Source: Angustibacter luteus
Lineage (GTDB): Bacteria > Actinomycetota > Actinomycetes > Actinomycetales > Angustibacteraceae
Reading direction: 5' to 3'
Assembly (NCBI RefSeq): GCF_039541115.1
Contig: NZ_BAABFP010000007.1
Location: 274,290 to 338,289, forward strand
Length of the DNA stretch: 64,000 bases
Notes under the pieces: model-generated
What the model saw: the letters and a program-made list of their open reading frames with translations, nothing else
What the model was told of the DNA's origin: nothing
Databases searched by the model: none
Shown here: positions 18,803 through 28,881 of the stretch, piece by piece
How the letters are laid out: the number at the start of each line of letters is the position of its first letter
Numbering within the stretch: the stretch's first letter is position 1
Position numbers and translations under genes: made by a program

Positions 18803-20029
18803 GTGGCCCACTACCGCAGCGTCGGCGACATCCCCGCCAAGCGCCACACGCAGTTCCGCCAGCCCGACGGGCGGCTGTACAGCGAGGAGCTCATGGGGGA
18901 GGAGGGCTTCTCGTCCGACTCCTCGCTGCTCTACCACCGCGAGATACCGTCGGCGATCGTCGACTCCCGGCCCTGGGACATGGCCGAGCTCAAGACCCAC
19001 CCGAACTACCCGCTGCGGCCGTTCCACCTCAAGCTGCACGAGCTGTTCCCGGGCGAGGGCGAGGAGGCGGCCTGGCGCGGGGTGGACGTCGTGCGCGGCC
19101 GCCGCCTGGTGCTCGCCAACGGCGACGTGCGCATCTCGTACGCGGTGAGTGACACGCCGTCCCCCTACTACCGCAACGCGATCGGCGACGAGTGCGTCTT
19201 CGTCGAGTCCGGCGAGGGCGTCGTCGAGACCATGTTCGGCGCGCTGCCGTTCCGGCCGGGTGACTACGTCCTGATCCCGCGCGCCACCGTGCACCGCTGG
19301 GTCCCCGGGGACGTCGCGCAGCACGGCCCGGTGCGGGCGTACGCCATCGAGGCCAACAGCCACATCGCCCCGCCCAAGCGCTACCTCAGCAAGTACGGCC
19401 AGCTGCTCGAGCACAGCCCGTACTGCGAGCGGGACCTGCACGCGCCCTCCGAGCCGCTGCTGGCCGAGGGCACGGACGTCGAGGTCTTCACCAAGCACCG
19501 CGGGCACGGCCCGCACGGGATCGTCGGCAGCGTCGTCGTGCACGCCACCCACCCGTTCGACGTCGTGGGCTGGGACGGCTGCATGTACCCGTACACGCTG
19601 AACGTGTCCGACTTCGAGCCGATCACCGGCCGGATCCACCAGCCGCCGCCCGTGCACCAGGTCTTCGAGGGCTGGAACTTCGTGATCTGCAACTTCGTGC
19701 CGCGCAAGGTGGACTACCACCCGCTGGCCGTCCCCGTGCCGTACTACCACTCGAACGTGGACAGCGACGAGGTCATGTTCTACGTCGCCGGCGACTACGA
19801 GGCCCGCAAGGGCAGCGGCATCGGCCAGGGCTCCATCTCGCTGCACCCCGGCGGGCACAGCCACGGGCCGCAGCCGGGGGCCGTGGAGGCCGCGCTCGGC
19901 AAGGAGTACTTCGACGAGCTGGCTGTCATGGTCGACACGTTCAAGCCGCTCGAGCTGGGCGAGGGGGCGATCGCCAGCGACGACGGCGCCTACGCGTGGA
20001 GCTGGTCCGGCGGCCGGCGCGAGCCCTGA
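18803..20029 (+). CDS. hmgA: Homogentisate 1,2-dioxygenase
   Basis: The 408-aa cupin-type dioxygenase opens homogentisate to maleylacetoacetate using non-haem iron. The metal-site region is visible as YYHSNVDSDEVMFY (about residues 314-327) and HPGGHSHGP (about 348-355). The GWDGCMYPYTLN and GRIHQPPPVHQVF segments are also characteristic. The GTG start is preceded by GAGGGACC. The gene diverges from the fahA unit and shares the palindrome-containing control region with it. Confidence 0.96.
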   Translation: MAHYRSVGDIPAKRHTQFRQPDGRLYSEELMGEEGFSSDSSLLYHREIPSAIVDSRPWDMAELKTHPNYPLRPFHLKLHELFPGEGEEAAWRGVDVVRGRRLVLANGDVRISYAVSDTPSPYYRNAIGDECVFVESGEGVVETMFGALPFRPGDYVLIPRATVHRWVPGDVAQHGPVRAYAIEANSHIAPPKRYLSKYGQLLEHSPYCERDLHAPSEPLLAEGTDVEVFTKHRGHGPHGIVGSVVVHATHPFDVVGWDGCMYPYTLNVSDFEPITGRIHQPPPVHQVFEGWNFVICNFVPRKVDYHPLAVPVPYYHSNVDSDEVMFYVAGDYEARKGSGIGQGSISLHPGGHSHGPQPGAVEAALGKEYFDELAVMVDTFKPLELGEGAIASDDGAYAWSWSGGRREP

Positions 20030-20061
20030 CGAGCAGGGGCGCCGGCCGCGCGGACCGCTGC

Positions 20062-20217
20062 CTAGACCCTGCTACCGCCACGGCGGCTCAGCAGCGACAT
20101 CACGAGGCCGACCACCAGCACGATGATCCCCACCCAGATCAGGAAGTGGCCAAGGCCCGTGAAGCCGAGCACGAACAGGACCACTCCGACGAGGAGCAGG
20201 ATGAGCCAAGGGGACAT
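20062..20217 (-). CDS. Small hydrophobic two-helix protein (DUF6131-like)
   Basis: The 51-aa protein starts at the ATG at 20217, preceded by a good GGGAGGT ribosome site. Two hydrophobic helices (about residues 3-20 and 23-43) are joined by a Gly/Phe-rich turn, and the tail is SRRGGSRV. Such small proteins are common in actinobacteria and resemble DUF6131 or Lmo0937-type peptides. The role is unknown, and stress-related expression is often assumed. The longer frame to 20424 is not credible. Confidence 0.7.
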   Translation of the reverse strand: MSPWLILLLVGVVLFVLGFTGLGHFLIWVGIIVLVVGLVMSLLSRRGGSRV

Positions 20218-20486
20218 CTGAGGTACCTCCCGGTTGCACGAACCGCACGGCGGGGGTGACCCGCCAGCGAGCAGGGGCTCGCGCGGCCAGCAAGTTCTAG
20301 TGCACCGGCAGCGGGTCCGCATCCTGAAAGGTCGCCACGACGTCCCCGCGCCGGCTGCCCGAGGTGCTGCCAAGCGGCGGGCGCACCCTTCGTGAGGTTC
20401 TGCCCGGATGCGGTGTCGGCGCACTCAGGTAGCGTCCTGGGCGACTCGATGAGATTCGTCGGGTTCACGCGCTTCGTGGAGGTTCC

Positions 20487-22376
20487 ATGTCGTCCAGCAG
20501 CCACGTCCCTGATCCCGCGGCCGAGACCTCCGGCGCGGCCGCCTTGCGTCGGCGCACCGTGCTCGGTGGGGGTGCGGCCGCCGGGGTGCTGGCCGCGTCC
20601 GCGCTGACCGCGGAGCCGGCCTCGGCGGGTGGGCCCGGCCACGGTCACGGCCACCCGTCGTCCGCGACGGCCAGGCTGACCATCCTGGGCACGACGGACC
20701 TGCACGGCAACGGGCTGAACTGGGACTACTTCAAGGACGCCGAGTACGACGACGCCAAGCACGACGACATCGGGCTGGCCAAGATCTCGACGTTGGTGAC
20801 CCAGCAGCGGGCCGACGCACGCGGCCGCCAGACGCTGCTGCTGGACGCGGGGGACACCATCCAGGGGACCCCGCTGGCCTACTACTTCGCCAAGATCGAG
20901 CCGATCACTGGCGGGCACGTGCACCCGATGGCCGCCGCGATGAACCGCATCGGGTACGACGCCGCCGCCCTGGGCAACCACGAGTTCAACTACGGGCTCG
21001 ACGTCCTGCACACGTTCCAGCGCCAGCTGCGCTTCCCGCTGCTCGGCGCCAACGCCGTGGACGCCCGCACCGGGCAGCCCGCCTTCCCGCCGTTCGCGAT
21101 CAAGCGCGTCCGGGTGGCCCGTGGGCGCACGGTCAAGGTCGGCATCCTCGGGCTGACCAACCCCGGCATCGCGATCTGGGACAAGGCGAACGTCGAGGGA
21201 AAGCTCGCCTTCCCGGGTCTCGTGGAGCAGGCCAAGATCTGGGTGCCCCGGCTGCGCAAGATGGGAGCGGACGTCGTCGTGGTCGCTGCGCACAGCGGCG
21301 CCGACACCTCGTCCTCGTACGGCGACGCGCTGCCGTACCCCGAGAACGCGTCCACCCTGGTGGCCGAGCAGGTCCCCGGCATCGACGCCATCCTGGTGGG
21401 GCACGCACACGTCGAGATCCCGGAGCGGCTGGTCACCAACAAGGTGACCGGCCAGCAGGTCGTGCTCACCGAGCCGATGATGTGGGGCAAGCGGCTGAGC
21501 GTCATCGACATCGACCTGGAGTGGAAGCGCGGTCGCTGGTCCGTCGTGGCGCGGCACTCCAAGGTGCTGCCGAGCAGCGCGGTCGAGCCCGACCCGGCCA
21601 TCGTCGCGCTACTCACCCGGGACCACGAGAAGGTCCGCACCTACGTCAACTCGGTGGTCGCGCAGAACGTCACGGCCATGTCGGCGGAGACCGCGCGGTA
21701 CGAGGACGTCGCGGCGATCGACTTCATCAACCTGGTGCAGGCCGAGACCGTCAAGGCCGCCCTGGCCGGGACGCCGCAGGCCGACCTGCCCGTGCTGTCC
21801 ATCGCGGCGCCGTTCAACCGCGCGGCCGCCATCCCGGCGGGCGACGTGACGGTCCGCGACGTCGCCGGTCTCTACATCTACGACAACACGCTGCTCGGCG
21901 TCACCATGACGGGCGCCGAGATCAAGGACTACCTGGAGTACTCGGCCCGGTACTTCAAGGCGCAGACCAGCGCCGGTCCGGTGGCCGCCGACTCCGTGAC
22001 GAACGCCGTCACGACCGAGGCGCCCAACGGCACGCCGGACTACAACTACGACGTGATGGGCGGGCTCGACGCGGCACTCACCTACGACATCGACCTCGCC
22101 CAGCCCGTGGGGTCGCGGATCGTGGGTCTCGCCTACGCCGGCAGCCCGGTGACGGCGTCCCAGCAGTTCGTCATCGCCATCAACAACTACCGGCAGTCCG
22201 GTGGCGGCAACTTCCCGCACACCACGACCGCGCCGGTCGTCTACAACCGCCAGCTCGAGATCCGCCAGCTGCTCATCGACTGGGCGACGGCGAAGGGCAC
22301 GATCGACTCGGCGGCCTTCGCGTCGGTGGACTGGCGGCTCGTGGTCGGCGGCACCCCGATGACCATCACGCCCTGA
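20487..22376 (+). CDS. Tat-exported bifunctional metallophosphatase / 5'-nucleotidase
   Basis: The 629-aa protein has a twin-arginine signal (RRRTVLGG near residue 22, then an Ala-rich core to about 45). The calcineurin-like phosphoesterase domain has ILGTTDLHGN, LDAGDTIQG, LGNHEFNYG, AHSGAD and VGHAHVEIP, which supply the dinuclear metal site. The 5_nucleotid_C domain occupies about residues 380-600. The family hydrolyses nucleoside monophosphates or 2',3'-cyclic nucleotides outside the membrane to salvage phosphate and nucleosides. The GGAGG ribosome site supports the start. Confidence 0.94.
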   Translation: MSSSSHVPDPAAETSGAAALRRRTVLGGGAAAGVLAASALTAEPASAGGPGHGHGHPSSATARLTILGTTDLHGNGLNWDYFKDAEYDDAKHDDIGLAKISTLVTQQRADARGRQTLLLDAGDTIQGTPLAYYFAKIEPITGGHVHPMAAAMNRIGYDAAALGNHEFNYGLDVLHTFQRQLRFPLLGANAVDARTGQPAFPPFAIKRVRVARGRTVKVGILGLTNPGIAIWDKANVEGKLAFPGLVEQAKIWVPRLRKMGADVVVVAAHSGADTSSSYGDALPYPENASTLVAEQVPGIDAILVGHAHVEIPERLVTNKVTGQQVVLTEPMMWGKRLSVIDIDLEWKRGRWSVVARHSKVLPSSAVEPDPAIVALLTRDHEKVRTYVNSVVAQNVTAMSAETARYEDVAAIDFINLVQAETVKAALAGTPQADLPVLSIAAPFNRAAAIPAGDVTVRDVAGLYIYDNTLLGVTMTGAEIKDYLEYSARYFKAQTSAGPVAADSVTNAVTTEAPNGTPDYNYDVMGGLDAALTYDIDLAQPVGSRIVGLAYAGSPVTASQQFVIAINNYRQSGGGNFPHTTTAPVVYNRQLEIRQLLIDWATAKGTIDSAAFASVDWRLVVGGTPMTITP

Positions 22377-22393
22377 CCGTCACGCCCTGACGA

Positions 22394-22999
22394 TTACGTC
22401 CTGAGGACGGGTTCGCCGACCAGGCTCACCCCGGCCGCGTCCAGCTCGGCGAGGGCGCGGCCGGTGGTGCCGGCGGCGACCCCCGCCGTGAGGGCGAGCA
22501 GCACCCGGGTCTCGAAGCCCTCGGCCACGGCGTCGAGCGCGGTGGCGCGCACGCAGTGGTCGGTGGCGAGGCCCACCACGTCGACGGTGCGGGCGCCGCG
22601 CTCGCGCAGCCACTGCGCCAGCCCGACCTGACCGCCGCCGGCGCGGTTCGCCGTCCCCTCGAAGCCCGAGTAGGCGGCAGCGTGCGCACCCTTGCGGAAC
22701 CGCGCGTCCAGGTGCTCGGGCTGAAGCGCCGCGTGCAGATCGGCGCCGTGCGTGTCGGCCGTGCAGTGCCGCGGCCAGGTGTCCACGAAGTCGGGGTCGT
22801 CGCTGAAGTGCGCCCCGGGGTCCACGTGCCAGTCCTGGGTCGCGACCACCAGCCGGTAGTCCTTGCGCCGCACCAGCTCTGCGACCGCGTGCGCCACGTC
22901 CGAGCCGCCCGCCACCGCCAGCGAGCCGCCCTCGCAGAAGTCGTTCTGGACGTCCACCACGATCAGCGCGTCGGCCACGTGGCTGGCTGAGTCGGTCAT
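22394..22999 (-). CDS. pncA: Nicotinamidase
   Basis: The 201-aa isochorismatase-fold hydrolase converts nicotinamide to nicotinate for NAD salvage. Visible motifs are [12 protein letters not shown] (catalytic Asp), [12 protein letters not shown] (metal His residues), a conserved Lys in FRKGAH and the nucleophile in [15 protein letters not shown]. The ATG at 22999 overlaps the stop of pncB (ATGA) and has a GAGGAGC ribosome site inside pncB. Coupling to pncB gives two successive steps of the Preiss-Handler salvage route. Confidence 0.95.
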   Translation of the reverse strand: MTDSASHVADALIVVDVQNDFCEGGSLAVAGGSDVAHAVAELVRRKDYRLVVATQDWHVDPGAHFSDDPDFVDTWPRHCTADTHGADLHAALQPEHLDARFRKGAHAAAYSGFEGTANRAGGGQVGLAQWLRERGARTVDVVGLATDHCVRATALDAVAEGFETRVLLALTAGVAAGTTGRALAELDAAGVSLVGEPVLRT

Positions 23000-24291
23000 C
23001 GGTGCTCCTCGTAGACGGTGGGCAGGCACGGCTCGCCCCGGGAGAGCTGGGTCGCCTGGTCCGGGAGGGCGGCTCGGGCCTTCGCGTGCCGCTCGCGGGC
23101 GTCGTCCAGGGGTTCGCGCCCGACCACCTCACCGGCCCGCACCAGCTCGACGAGCAGCTCGCGCTCGCCGGGTGCGGGCGCTCGGCCCGGCCCGACCCCG
23201 ACCAGCTCGGCGACGTCCGTGCCGTCCGGTCCGCTGCGCCGCATCGCCCACTTGCGCCCCGCGACCCCGACCTTGTCCGCGCTGTTCTTCGCGACGCCGA
23301 CGAGCCGGCCGTCGGCCCCCTCGCGGGCGGCCATCTTGTAGACCAGCCCGGCCGTCGGCGCGCCCGACCCGGTGACCAGGCTGGTGCCCACGCCGTAGCC
23401 GTCGACCGGCGCTGCCGCCAGTGCCGCGATCGCGTGCTCGTCCAGGTCGCTGGTCACCAGGATGCGCGTCGCGGTGGCGCCGAGTTCGTCCAGCAGACGC
23501 CGGACCTGGTGGGCCTGCACCAGCAGGTCCCCGGAGTCCAGCCGGACGGCGCCCAGACCCGGCCCGGCCACCCGCACCGCGGTGCGCACCGCCACCTCGA
23601 CGTCATAGGTGTCGACGAGCAGCGTCGTCCCGGCGCCGAGGCTCGCCACCTGGGCGGCGAACGCGGCCTCCTCGTCGTCGTGCAGCAAGGTGAAGGCGTG
23701 CGCGGCGGTGCCCGCGGTCGGGATCGGGTACCGGCGTCCGGCCTCCAGGTTGCTGGTGCTGGCGAACCCCGCCACGTACGCCGCCCGCGCCGCCGCCACC
23801 GCGGCCTGCTCGTGGGTGCGCCGCGAGCCCATCTCGATGCACGGCCGGGCGCCGGCGGCGGCCGTCATCCGGCTGGCCGCCGCAGCGACCGCGCAGTCGT
23901 GGTTGAGCACGCTCAGGGCCAGGGTCTCGAGCAGCACCGCCTCGGCGAACGTCCCCTCGACGACCAGCAGGGGCGACCCCGGCACGTAGCACTCGCCCTC
24001 GGCGTACCCCCAGATCGACCCGGTGAACCGCCAGTCGCGCAGGACGGCCAGCGTCGCGTCGTCCACCACCGCGTCCAGCGCGGCGAGCTCGTCGTCAGTG
24101 AAGGCGAAGGCCTCCAGCGCGTCCAGCAGCCGACCGGTGCCGGCCACCACGCCGTACCGGCGGCCGGGCGGCAGCCGCCGGGCGAACACCTCGAACACGC
24201 ACCGGCGGCCGGCCGTCCCGCCGCGCAGCGCGGCCTGGAGCATGGTCAGCTCGTAGTGGTCCGTGAGCAGTGCCGTGCTGGGCCGGTTCAC
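22996..24291 (-). CDS. pncB: Nicotinate phosphoribosyltransferase
   Basis: The 431-aa enzyme joins nicotinate to PRPP to give nicotinate mononucleotide. Family signatures are [15 protein letters not shown] at the N-terminus, the EMGSRRTHE region with the catalytic histidine, and VRLDSGDL plus the VTSDLDE strand. The GTG at 24291 was chosen as start; upstream frame is antisense to clpS. The product is completed by downstream NAD synthesis genes that are not in the window. The next gene, pncA, overlaps by 4 nt. The divergent neighbour clpS is conserved in actinobacteria. Confidence 0.95.
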   Translation of the reverse strand: MNRPSTALLTDHYELTMLQAALRGGTAGRRCVFEVFARRLPPGRRYGVVAGTGRLLDALEAFAFTDDELAALDAVVDDATLAVLRDWRFTGSIWGYAEGECYVPGSPLLVVEGTFAEAVLLETLALSVLNHDCAVAAAASRMTAAAGARPCIEMGSRRTHEQAAVAAARAAYVAGFASTSNLEAGRRYPIPTAGTAAHAFTLLHDDEEAAFAAQVASLGAGTTLLVDTYDVEVAVRTAVRVAGPGLGAVRLDSGDLLVQAHQVRRLLDELGATATRILVTSDLDEHAIAALAAAPVDGYGVGTSLVTGSGAPTAGLVYKMAAREGADGRLVGVAKNSADKVGVAGRKWAMRRSGPDGTDVAELVGVGPGRAPAPGERELLVELVRAGEVVGREPLDDARERHAKARAALPDQATQLSRGEPCLPTVYEEHR

Positions 24292-24366
24292 CCGACCGAG
24301 CGTAGACGGGCAGGGCGTGAGCCCGCGCGGGCGACCGGACCGCCCCGGGGTGCCTACAGTGGACGG

Positions 24367-24657
24367 GTGGTCACGTCGCCGGTCGAGCTGGACGAGCCGC
24401 GGTCGGCCGAGGAGGTCGATGTCGCGAGCCCGTGGGTCACCCTCGTCTGGAACGACCCGGTCAACCTGATGTCCTACGTGACGTACGTCTTCCAGTCCTA
24501 CTTCGGCTACAGCAGGGCCAAGGCCGAGTCGCTGATGCTGGACGTGCACCAGAAGGGCCGGGCCGCCGTGGCGCACGGGGACCGCGAGGGCATGGAGCGG
24601 CACGTCGAGGCGCTGCAGGGGTACGGGCTGTGGGCGACCATGCAGAAGGACGACTAG
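24367..24657 (+). CDS. clpS: ATP-dependent Clp protease adaptor ClpS
   Basis: The 96-aa N-degron adaptor delivers proteins with bulky N-terminal residues to ClpC/ClpA. It has the hallmark [11 protein letters not shown], with the Asn-Asp pair that contacts the substrate N-terminus, and the helix [22 protein letters not shown]. The short N-terminal extension is normal. The GTG start at 24367 lies 75 bp from the divergent pncB. The stop overlaps the next start by 1 nt (TAGTG). Confidence 0.94.
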   Translation: MVTSPVELDEPRSAEEVDVASPWVTLVWNDPVNLMSYVTYVFQSYFGYSRAKAESLMLDVHQKGRAAVAHGDREGMERHVEALQGYGLWATMQKDD

Positions 24658-25289
24658 TGGCACGAGGCTTCAAACGGTCCAGGCGGGGCATCCGGGCGCG
24701 GCTGGACGACGGTGAGCGCGGGCTGCTCGCGCACCTGTTCGTCGAGGTGCACGAGATGCTGGACGACGAGACCTCCGCGGACGACGACCCGCTGGCGGTC
24801 CTGGTCGGCATCGGCACTGCCGTCGACCTGCCCGGCGACCCCGCCGTGGCGCGGTTGCTGCCGGACGCCCACCGCGACGACCCGGACGCCTCCGCCGAGT
24901 TCCGCCGCTACACCGAGGCCGGGCTGCGCGAGCGCAAGCGGACCGGGCTGGAGGTCGCGCGCCGCAGCCTCGGCCGCGACGGAGCCACCCTGGTGCTGGA
25001 CGAGGACGAGGCGCAGGCCTGGGTGGTGGCGCTGACCGACGTCCGGCTGGTGCTGGCCTCGCGGATGGGCCTGGAGGTCGACGAGGACCACGAACGGCTC
25101 GAGGCGCTCGCCGCCGCCGAGCTGGCTGCCGAGGCGCAAGGCGTGCCGGCGCAGGACGGGGACGGTGACGGTGATGGTGACGTGCCGCCGTCCAGCGGGC
25201 TCGCCTGGGTGCTCGCGGTCTACGACTTCCTCACCTGGCTGCAGGAGAGCCTGGTCGAGGCCCTGCTCGAACCCCTGCCGCACGACTGA
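24657..25289 (+). CDS. DUF2017 family protein
   Basis: The 210-aa actinobacterial protein is nearly always encoded directly after clpS. It begins MARGFKRSRRGIRARLDDGERGLL in family style, has an acidic central region, and ends in a helical hydrophobic stretch (AWVLAVYDFLTWLQESLVEAL). A Gly-Asp run encoded around 25160-25180 is low complexity. The function is unknown; linkage to ClpS suggests protein turnover. The gene is followed within 30 bases by palindromic repeat copy 2. Confidence 0.9.
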   Translation: MARGFKRSRRGIRARLDDGERGLLAHLFVEVHEMLDDETSADDDPLAVLVGIGTAVDLPGDPAVARLLPDAHRDDPDASAEFRRYTEAGLRERKRTGLEVARRSLGRDGATLVLDEDEAQAWVVALTDVRLVLASRMGLEVDEDHERLEALAAAELAAEAQGVPAQDGDGDGDGDVPPSSGLAWVLAVYDFLTWLQESLVEALLEPLPHD

Positions 25290-25316
25290 CCCCCACCCCG
25301 CGCCCGTCCCCTACCC

Positions 25317-25362
25317 GATCGTGGCAACCGCGCATCGCGGGTGATGCGAGGGTGCCACGATC
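25317..25362. repeat. 46-bp palindromic repeat, copy 2
   Basis: Arms 25317-25336 and 25343-25362 pair over 20 bp with two mismatches around a 6-bp loop. It lies between the convergent DUF2017 and AbiEi-like genes. Its last two bases form part of the stop codon of the minus-strand gene (stop at 25361-25363). Confidence 0.85.
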
Positions 25363-26323
25363 ACGCCGGTTGCGCGGCCCTGACGAGGCACGTCGACGAG
25401 CACGGCCTGAGCCGTCCCGTCCAGCCCCGGCGGCGGAGCACCGCGGCGACCTCCAGCGCGGTCGAGCAGCTGGCACCGGCGACGGCCGGCCAGCCGTACC
25501 GCAAGGTGGCATCGCCGTGCAGCGTCGCGGCGTTGTCGCGCCCGTGGTCGCGGTGGCTGCCGTCGGCGGGGTGGTAGGCCAGCCCCTCCAGCTCGACCCG
25601 CGTCCGCCACCGGCGATACCGCACGTCCGCGTAGCGGTTGACGCCCCGCACCACCTGCCGGCTGTTCCGCTCGCTCGGCGGCAGGCCGTGCGCCCGTTCG
25701 ACGTCGCGGACGTAGCGTCGCTCGAGAGCCGAGGCCACCCCCGCCCGGACGTCGTCGAGCACCTCGCGCACGAGCTGGCGGTGGCGCAGGCGGGACCGCC
25801 GGGCTGCCGCAGCGCCCAGGCGGGCCGGAGTGGTCAGACGACGTTGGCAGGCTCGGGTCAACCAGCCGACGACGGCGTCCGGCCTGCCGACCAGCTCGGT
25901 CAGGTCGAGCACGGTGTCCTCAACCGTCGTCACCGGTATCGAGCCCGCGGCGCTGGCGATGCTCGCGAACCGACGGCGCCGCCGGATGCGCAGCCCGTCC
26001 TGCCGGGTGGTCCGGTGCGGTGCGAAGACGCACACCTCGACGAGCTCGGGTTCGTCGTCCACGAGGCCCTGCAGGTAGGCCGCCGTGCGGTGGCTCGCCA
26101 CGGCTGGCGTCCCGGCGTGCAGCAGGCCGGCCCAGACCCGGCTCCGAAAGGTGACCGGTCCGGTGTGCGTGACATACACGCCGGGGAACACCCGGCGCCA
26201 GCGGGCACTGCGCAGCTGGTGGCCGATCCAGCCCCGACCGAGACCGGCTCCGACCGCCTGAGCGTGCGACACCACGCCGTGCTGCTGCTCGACCAGGTCG
26301 TCCAGCAGGCTCGGTGAAGGCAC
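25361..26323 (-). CDS. AbiEi-like winged-HTH protein with DUF559-like nuclease-fold C-terminus
   Basis: The 320-aa protein starts at a GTG. The N-terminal about 90 residues match the AbiEi antitoxin-type HTH (VEQQHGVVSHAQAVGAGL, then IGHQLRSARWRRVFPGVYVTHTG). The C-terminal part has the DUF559/Vsr-like pattern of an Asp (NRYADVRY), a Glu strand (VELEGLAYH) and GRDNAATLHG...LRYGW. Such proteins are numerous in actinobacteria, and most lack a paired toxin gene; none is seen here. The gene is bracketed by two copies of the 46-bp palindrome, and its stop codon lies in one of them, which hints at acquisition as a unit. Confidence 0.78.
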   Translation of the reverse strand: MPSPSLLDDLVEQQHGVVSHAQAVGAGLGRGWIGHQLRSARWRRVFPGVYVTHTGPVTFRSRVWAGLLHAGTPAVASHRTAAYLQGLVDDEPELVEVCVFAPHRTTRQDGLRIRRRRRFASIASAAGSIPVTTVEDTVLDLTELVGRPDAVVGWLTRACQRRLTTPARLGAAAARRSRLRHRQLVREVLDDVRAGVASALERRYVRDVERAHGLPPSERNSRQVVRGVNRYADVRYRRWRTRVELEGLAYHPADGSHRDHGRDNAATLHGDATLRYGWPAVAGASCSTALEVAAVLRRRGWTGRLRPCSSTCLVRAAQPA

Positions 26324-26389
26324 CGCCCAAGCCTGCCGGTTTGCCGGCCGACCCTCCCTGGTTCATCCACAGGCCCGGGCACGGAACCC

Positions 26390-26435
26390 GATCGTGGCAA
26401 CGTCGCATCGCCGGTGGTGCGACGTTGCCACGATC
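26390..26435. repeat. 46-bp palindromic repeat, copy 3
   Basis: Arms 26390-26409 and 26416-26435 pair over 20 bp with a single mismatch around the loop GCCGGT. It lies in the divergent gap between the AbiEi-like gene and murI, so it cannot be a simple terminator for either. Confidence 0.85.
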
Positions 26436-26517
26436 GGGTGGTGGGGCGGGCGCGGCGTGGTGAGGCTCACGGTGCGGTGCGGCACGTCGGGCCGAGCCGA
26501 ACCGTAGGCTCGTCACC

Positions 26518-27321
26518 GTGGCAGACGCTCCCATCGGCATCTTCGACTCCGGCTACGGCGGCCTCACGGTCGCGCGCGCCGTCCTCGACCAGCTGCCGCA
26601 CGAGCCGGTCCTCTACATGGGCGACACGGCCCGTCAGCCCTACGGTCCGCGGCCGATCGCCCAGGTGCGCGAGTACGCCATCGAGTGCCTGGACCAGCTC
26701 GTCGACCAGGGCGTGAAGCTGCTGGTCATCGCCTGCAACAGTGCGAGCGCGGCCGTCCTCGGCGACGCCCGGGAGCGGTACGGCGTCCCGGTCGTCGAGG
26801 TCATCCGGCCGGCCGTGCGGCGGGCGGCGGCGGCCACCCGGAACCGCCACGTCGGGGTCATCTGCACCCAGGCCACGAAGACCTCGGGCGCGTACGAGGA
26901 CGCCTTCGCGGCGGCACCGCACCTGCGGGTCACCACCCAGGCCTGCCCGCGCTTCGTGGACTTCGTCGAGGACGGCGTGACCAGCGGGCCCGAGCTGCTC
27001 GCCGCCGCGCACGAGTACCTCGACCCGGTAGTGGCCGCCGGCGTGGACACGCTGATCCTCGGCTGCACGCACTACCCGCTGCTGACGGGCGTCATCTCCT
27101 ACGTCGTCGGCGACCTGGTGACCCTGGTGAGCAGCGCGGAGGAGACGGCGAAGGACGTCTACCGCCAGCTCGTCGAGCACGACCTGGTCCGCCCGGACGG
27201 CCTGCCCGCACCGCAGCACCGGTTCGAGACCACCGGGGACCCCAAGGCGTTCGCCGAGCTCGGACGACGCTTCCTGGGTCCCGAGGTCTCGCCGGCCCAG
27301 CTGGTGGGGGACGCCCGATGA
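26518..27321 (+). CDS. murI: Glutamate racemase
   Basis: The 267-aa enzyme supplies D-glutamate for peptidoglycan. The two catalytic cysteines are visible as C73 (IACNSAS) and C183 (LGCTHYPLL). The N-terminal Asp-Ser pair ([12 protein letters not shown]10/S11) and the [10 protein letters not shown] segment are also typical. The first motif has Ser in place of the common Thr of ACNTA. The GTG start begins a tight cluster: the MBL hydrolase start overlaps its stop (ATGA), then rph and rdgB follow. Confidence 0.96.
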   Translation: MADAPIGIFDSGYGGLTVARAVLDQLPHEPVLYMGDTARQPYGPRPIAQVREYAIECLDQLVDQGVKLLVIACNSASAAVLGDARERYGVPVVEVIRPAVRRAAAATRNRHVGVICTQATKTSGAYEDAFAAAPHLRVTTQACPRFVDFVEDGVTSGPELLAAAHEYLDPVVAAGVDTLILGCTHYPLLTGVISYVVGDLVTLVSSAEETAKDVYRQLVEHDLVRPDGLPAPQHRFETTGDPKAFAELGRRFLGPEVSPAQLVGDAR

Positions 27322-28115
27322 GGCTGACCGTGGTCGGCTGCTCGGGGTCGGTGCCGGGGCCGAGCTCCGCGGCGTCCTGCTACCTGTTGGAGGCCGACGG
27401 CGTCGGTCCGGACGGCGCCCCCCGCACCTGGCGGGTGCTGCTGGACCTGGGCAGCGGGGCGCTGGGGTCGTTGCAGCAGTACGTCGACCCGATGTCCGTG
27501 GACGCGGTGCTGCTCAGCCACCTGCACGCCGACCACTGCCTGGACCTGTGCGGGCTGTACGTGATGCTCAGGCACTCGCCGGTCGGGGTGCAGCCGCGCC
27601 CGCGCATCCCGGTCTGGGGGCCGTCGGGCACGGCGGCGCGGCTGGCCGGCGCCTACGACCTGCCGACTGATCCCGGGATGTCGGCCGAGCTGGACGTGCA
27701 GGCCTGGTCGGATGGCGAGCCGGTGCGGATCGGCCCGCTGGCCGTGACGCCGCTGCTGGTCAACCACCCGGTCGAGGCCTACGGGATGCGCATCGAGCAC
27801 GACGGGTCGGTGCTCGCCTACACCGGTGACACCGATGCCTGCGACGCGCTGAAGCCGTTGTGCCACAGCGCCGACCTCGTGCTGGCCGACGCGGCCTTCG
27901 TGGACGGCCGGGACGAGGTCGAGGGCATCCACCTGTCCGGACGCCGGGCCGCCCAGGCCGCGCTGGACGCCGGGGGCGTGGGTCGGCTGGTGCTCACCCA
28001 CCTGCCGCCGTGGAACGACCCGCAGGTCTGCCTGGCCCAGGCCCGTGAGGTCTGGGACGGTCCGCTCGAGGTCGCGACGCCGGGCGCCACCTACGTCGTC
28101 GGTGGCGCCGTCTAG
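27318..28115 (+). CDS. MBL-fold metallo-hydrolase
   Basis: The 265-aa metallo-beta-lactamase-fold protein has the metal-binding HLHADH at residues 68-73, an [11 protein letters not shown] block, [12 protein letters not shown] (bridging Asp) and a terminal LTHLPPW His. It resembles the RNase Z/cyclase-like branch found between murI and rph in actinobacteria. The substrate is unknown. The start overlaps the murI stop by 4 nt, so co-translation is likely. Confidence 0.9.
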   Translation: MRLTVVGCSGSVPGPSSAASCYLLEADGVGPDGAPRTWRVLLDLGSGALGSLQQYVDPMSVDAVLLSHLHADHCLDLCGLYVMLRHSPVGVQPRPRIPVWGPSGTAARLAGAYDLPTDPGMSAELDVQAWSDGEPVRIGPLAVTPLLVNHPVEAYGMRIEHDGSVLAYTGDTDACDALKPLCHSADLVLADAAFVDGRDEVEGIHLSGRRAAQAALDAGGVGRLVLTHLPPWNDPQVCLAQAREVWDGPLEVATPGATYVVGGAV

Positions 28116-28125
28116 CCTGGACCGC

Positions 28126-28881
28126 ATGGCTCCCGAGACGCAGGACTCGGCCGCGCGCGTCGACGGCCGCACCCCCGACCAGCTCCGCCCGGTCACGATC
28201 ACCCGCGGCTGGCTGGACCACGCCGAGGGCAGCGTGCTGGTCGAGTTCGGCAAGACCCGCGTGCTGTGCGCCGCGTCGTTCACGGCCGGCGTGCCGCGCT
28301 GGCGCAAGGGCAGCGGCCAGGGCTGGGTGACCGCGGAGTACGCGATGCTGCCGCGCGCCACGAACACCCGCAGCGACCGCGAGTCCGTCAAGGGCCGGAT
28401 CGGTGGCCGCACCCATGAGATCAGCCGCCTGGTCGGCCGCAGCCTGCGCGCGGTGATCGACACGAAGGCGTTGGGAGAGAACACGATCGTGCTGGACTGC
28501 GACGTGCTCCAGGCGGACGGCGGGACGCGCACGGCCGCGATCACCGGTGCCTACGTGGCGCTGGCCGACGCCATCGAGAACGCGCGGTCCCAGGGCCTGG
28601 TCGCCGCCAACGCGCAGCCGCTGTCCGGCTCCGTCGCCGCGGTCAGCGTCGGCATCGTGGGCGGTCGGCCGCTGCTCGACCTCTGCTACGAGGAGGACGT
28701 CACCGCGGGGACGGACATGAACGTCGTGATGACCGGGGACGGCCGCTACGTCGAGGTGCAGGGCACCGCCGAGGGCGAGGCCTTCGACCGCGCACTGCTG
28801 GACGGCCTGCTCGACCTGGCCGCCGTGGGGTGCACCGAGCTCACCGAGCTGCAGCGCGCGGCGCTGGCGGCCGGCACGTGA
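28126..28881 (+). CDS. rph: Ribonuclease PH
   Basis: The 251-aa phosphorolytic 3'-exoribonuclease trims tRNA 3' ends. Characteristic segments are [16 protein letters not shown] at the N-terminus, [14 protein letters not shown], the basic stretch [20 protein letters not shown], and [20 protein letters not shown]. Length and motifs are standard. The ATG at 28126 is 10 bases after the MBL gene. Its stop overlaps the rdgB GTG (GTGA). Confidence 0.97.
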   Translation: MAPETQDSAARVDGRTPDQLRPVTITRGWLDHAEGSVLVEFGKTRVLCAASFTAGVPRWRKGSGQGWVTAEYAMLPRATNTRSDRESVKGRIGGRTHEISRLVGRSLRAVIDTKALGENTIVLDCDVLQADGGTRTAAITGAYVALADAIENARSQGLVAANAQPLSGSVAAVSVGIVGGRPLLDLCYEEDVTAGTDMNVVMTGDGRYVEVQGTAEGEAFDRALLDGLLDLAAVGCTELTELQRAALAAGT

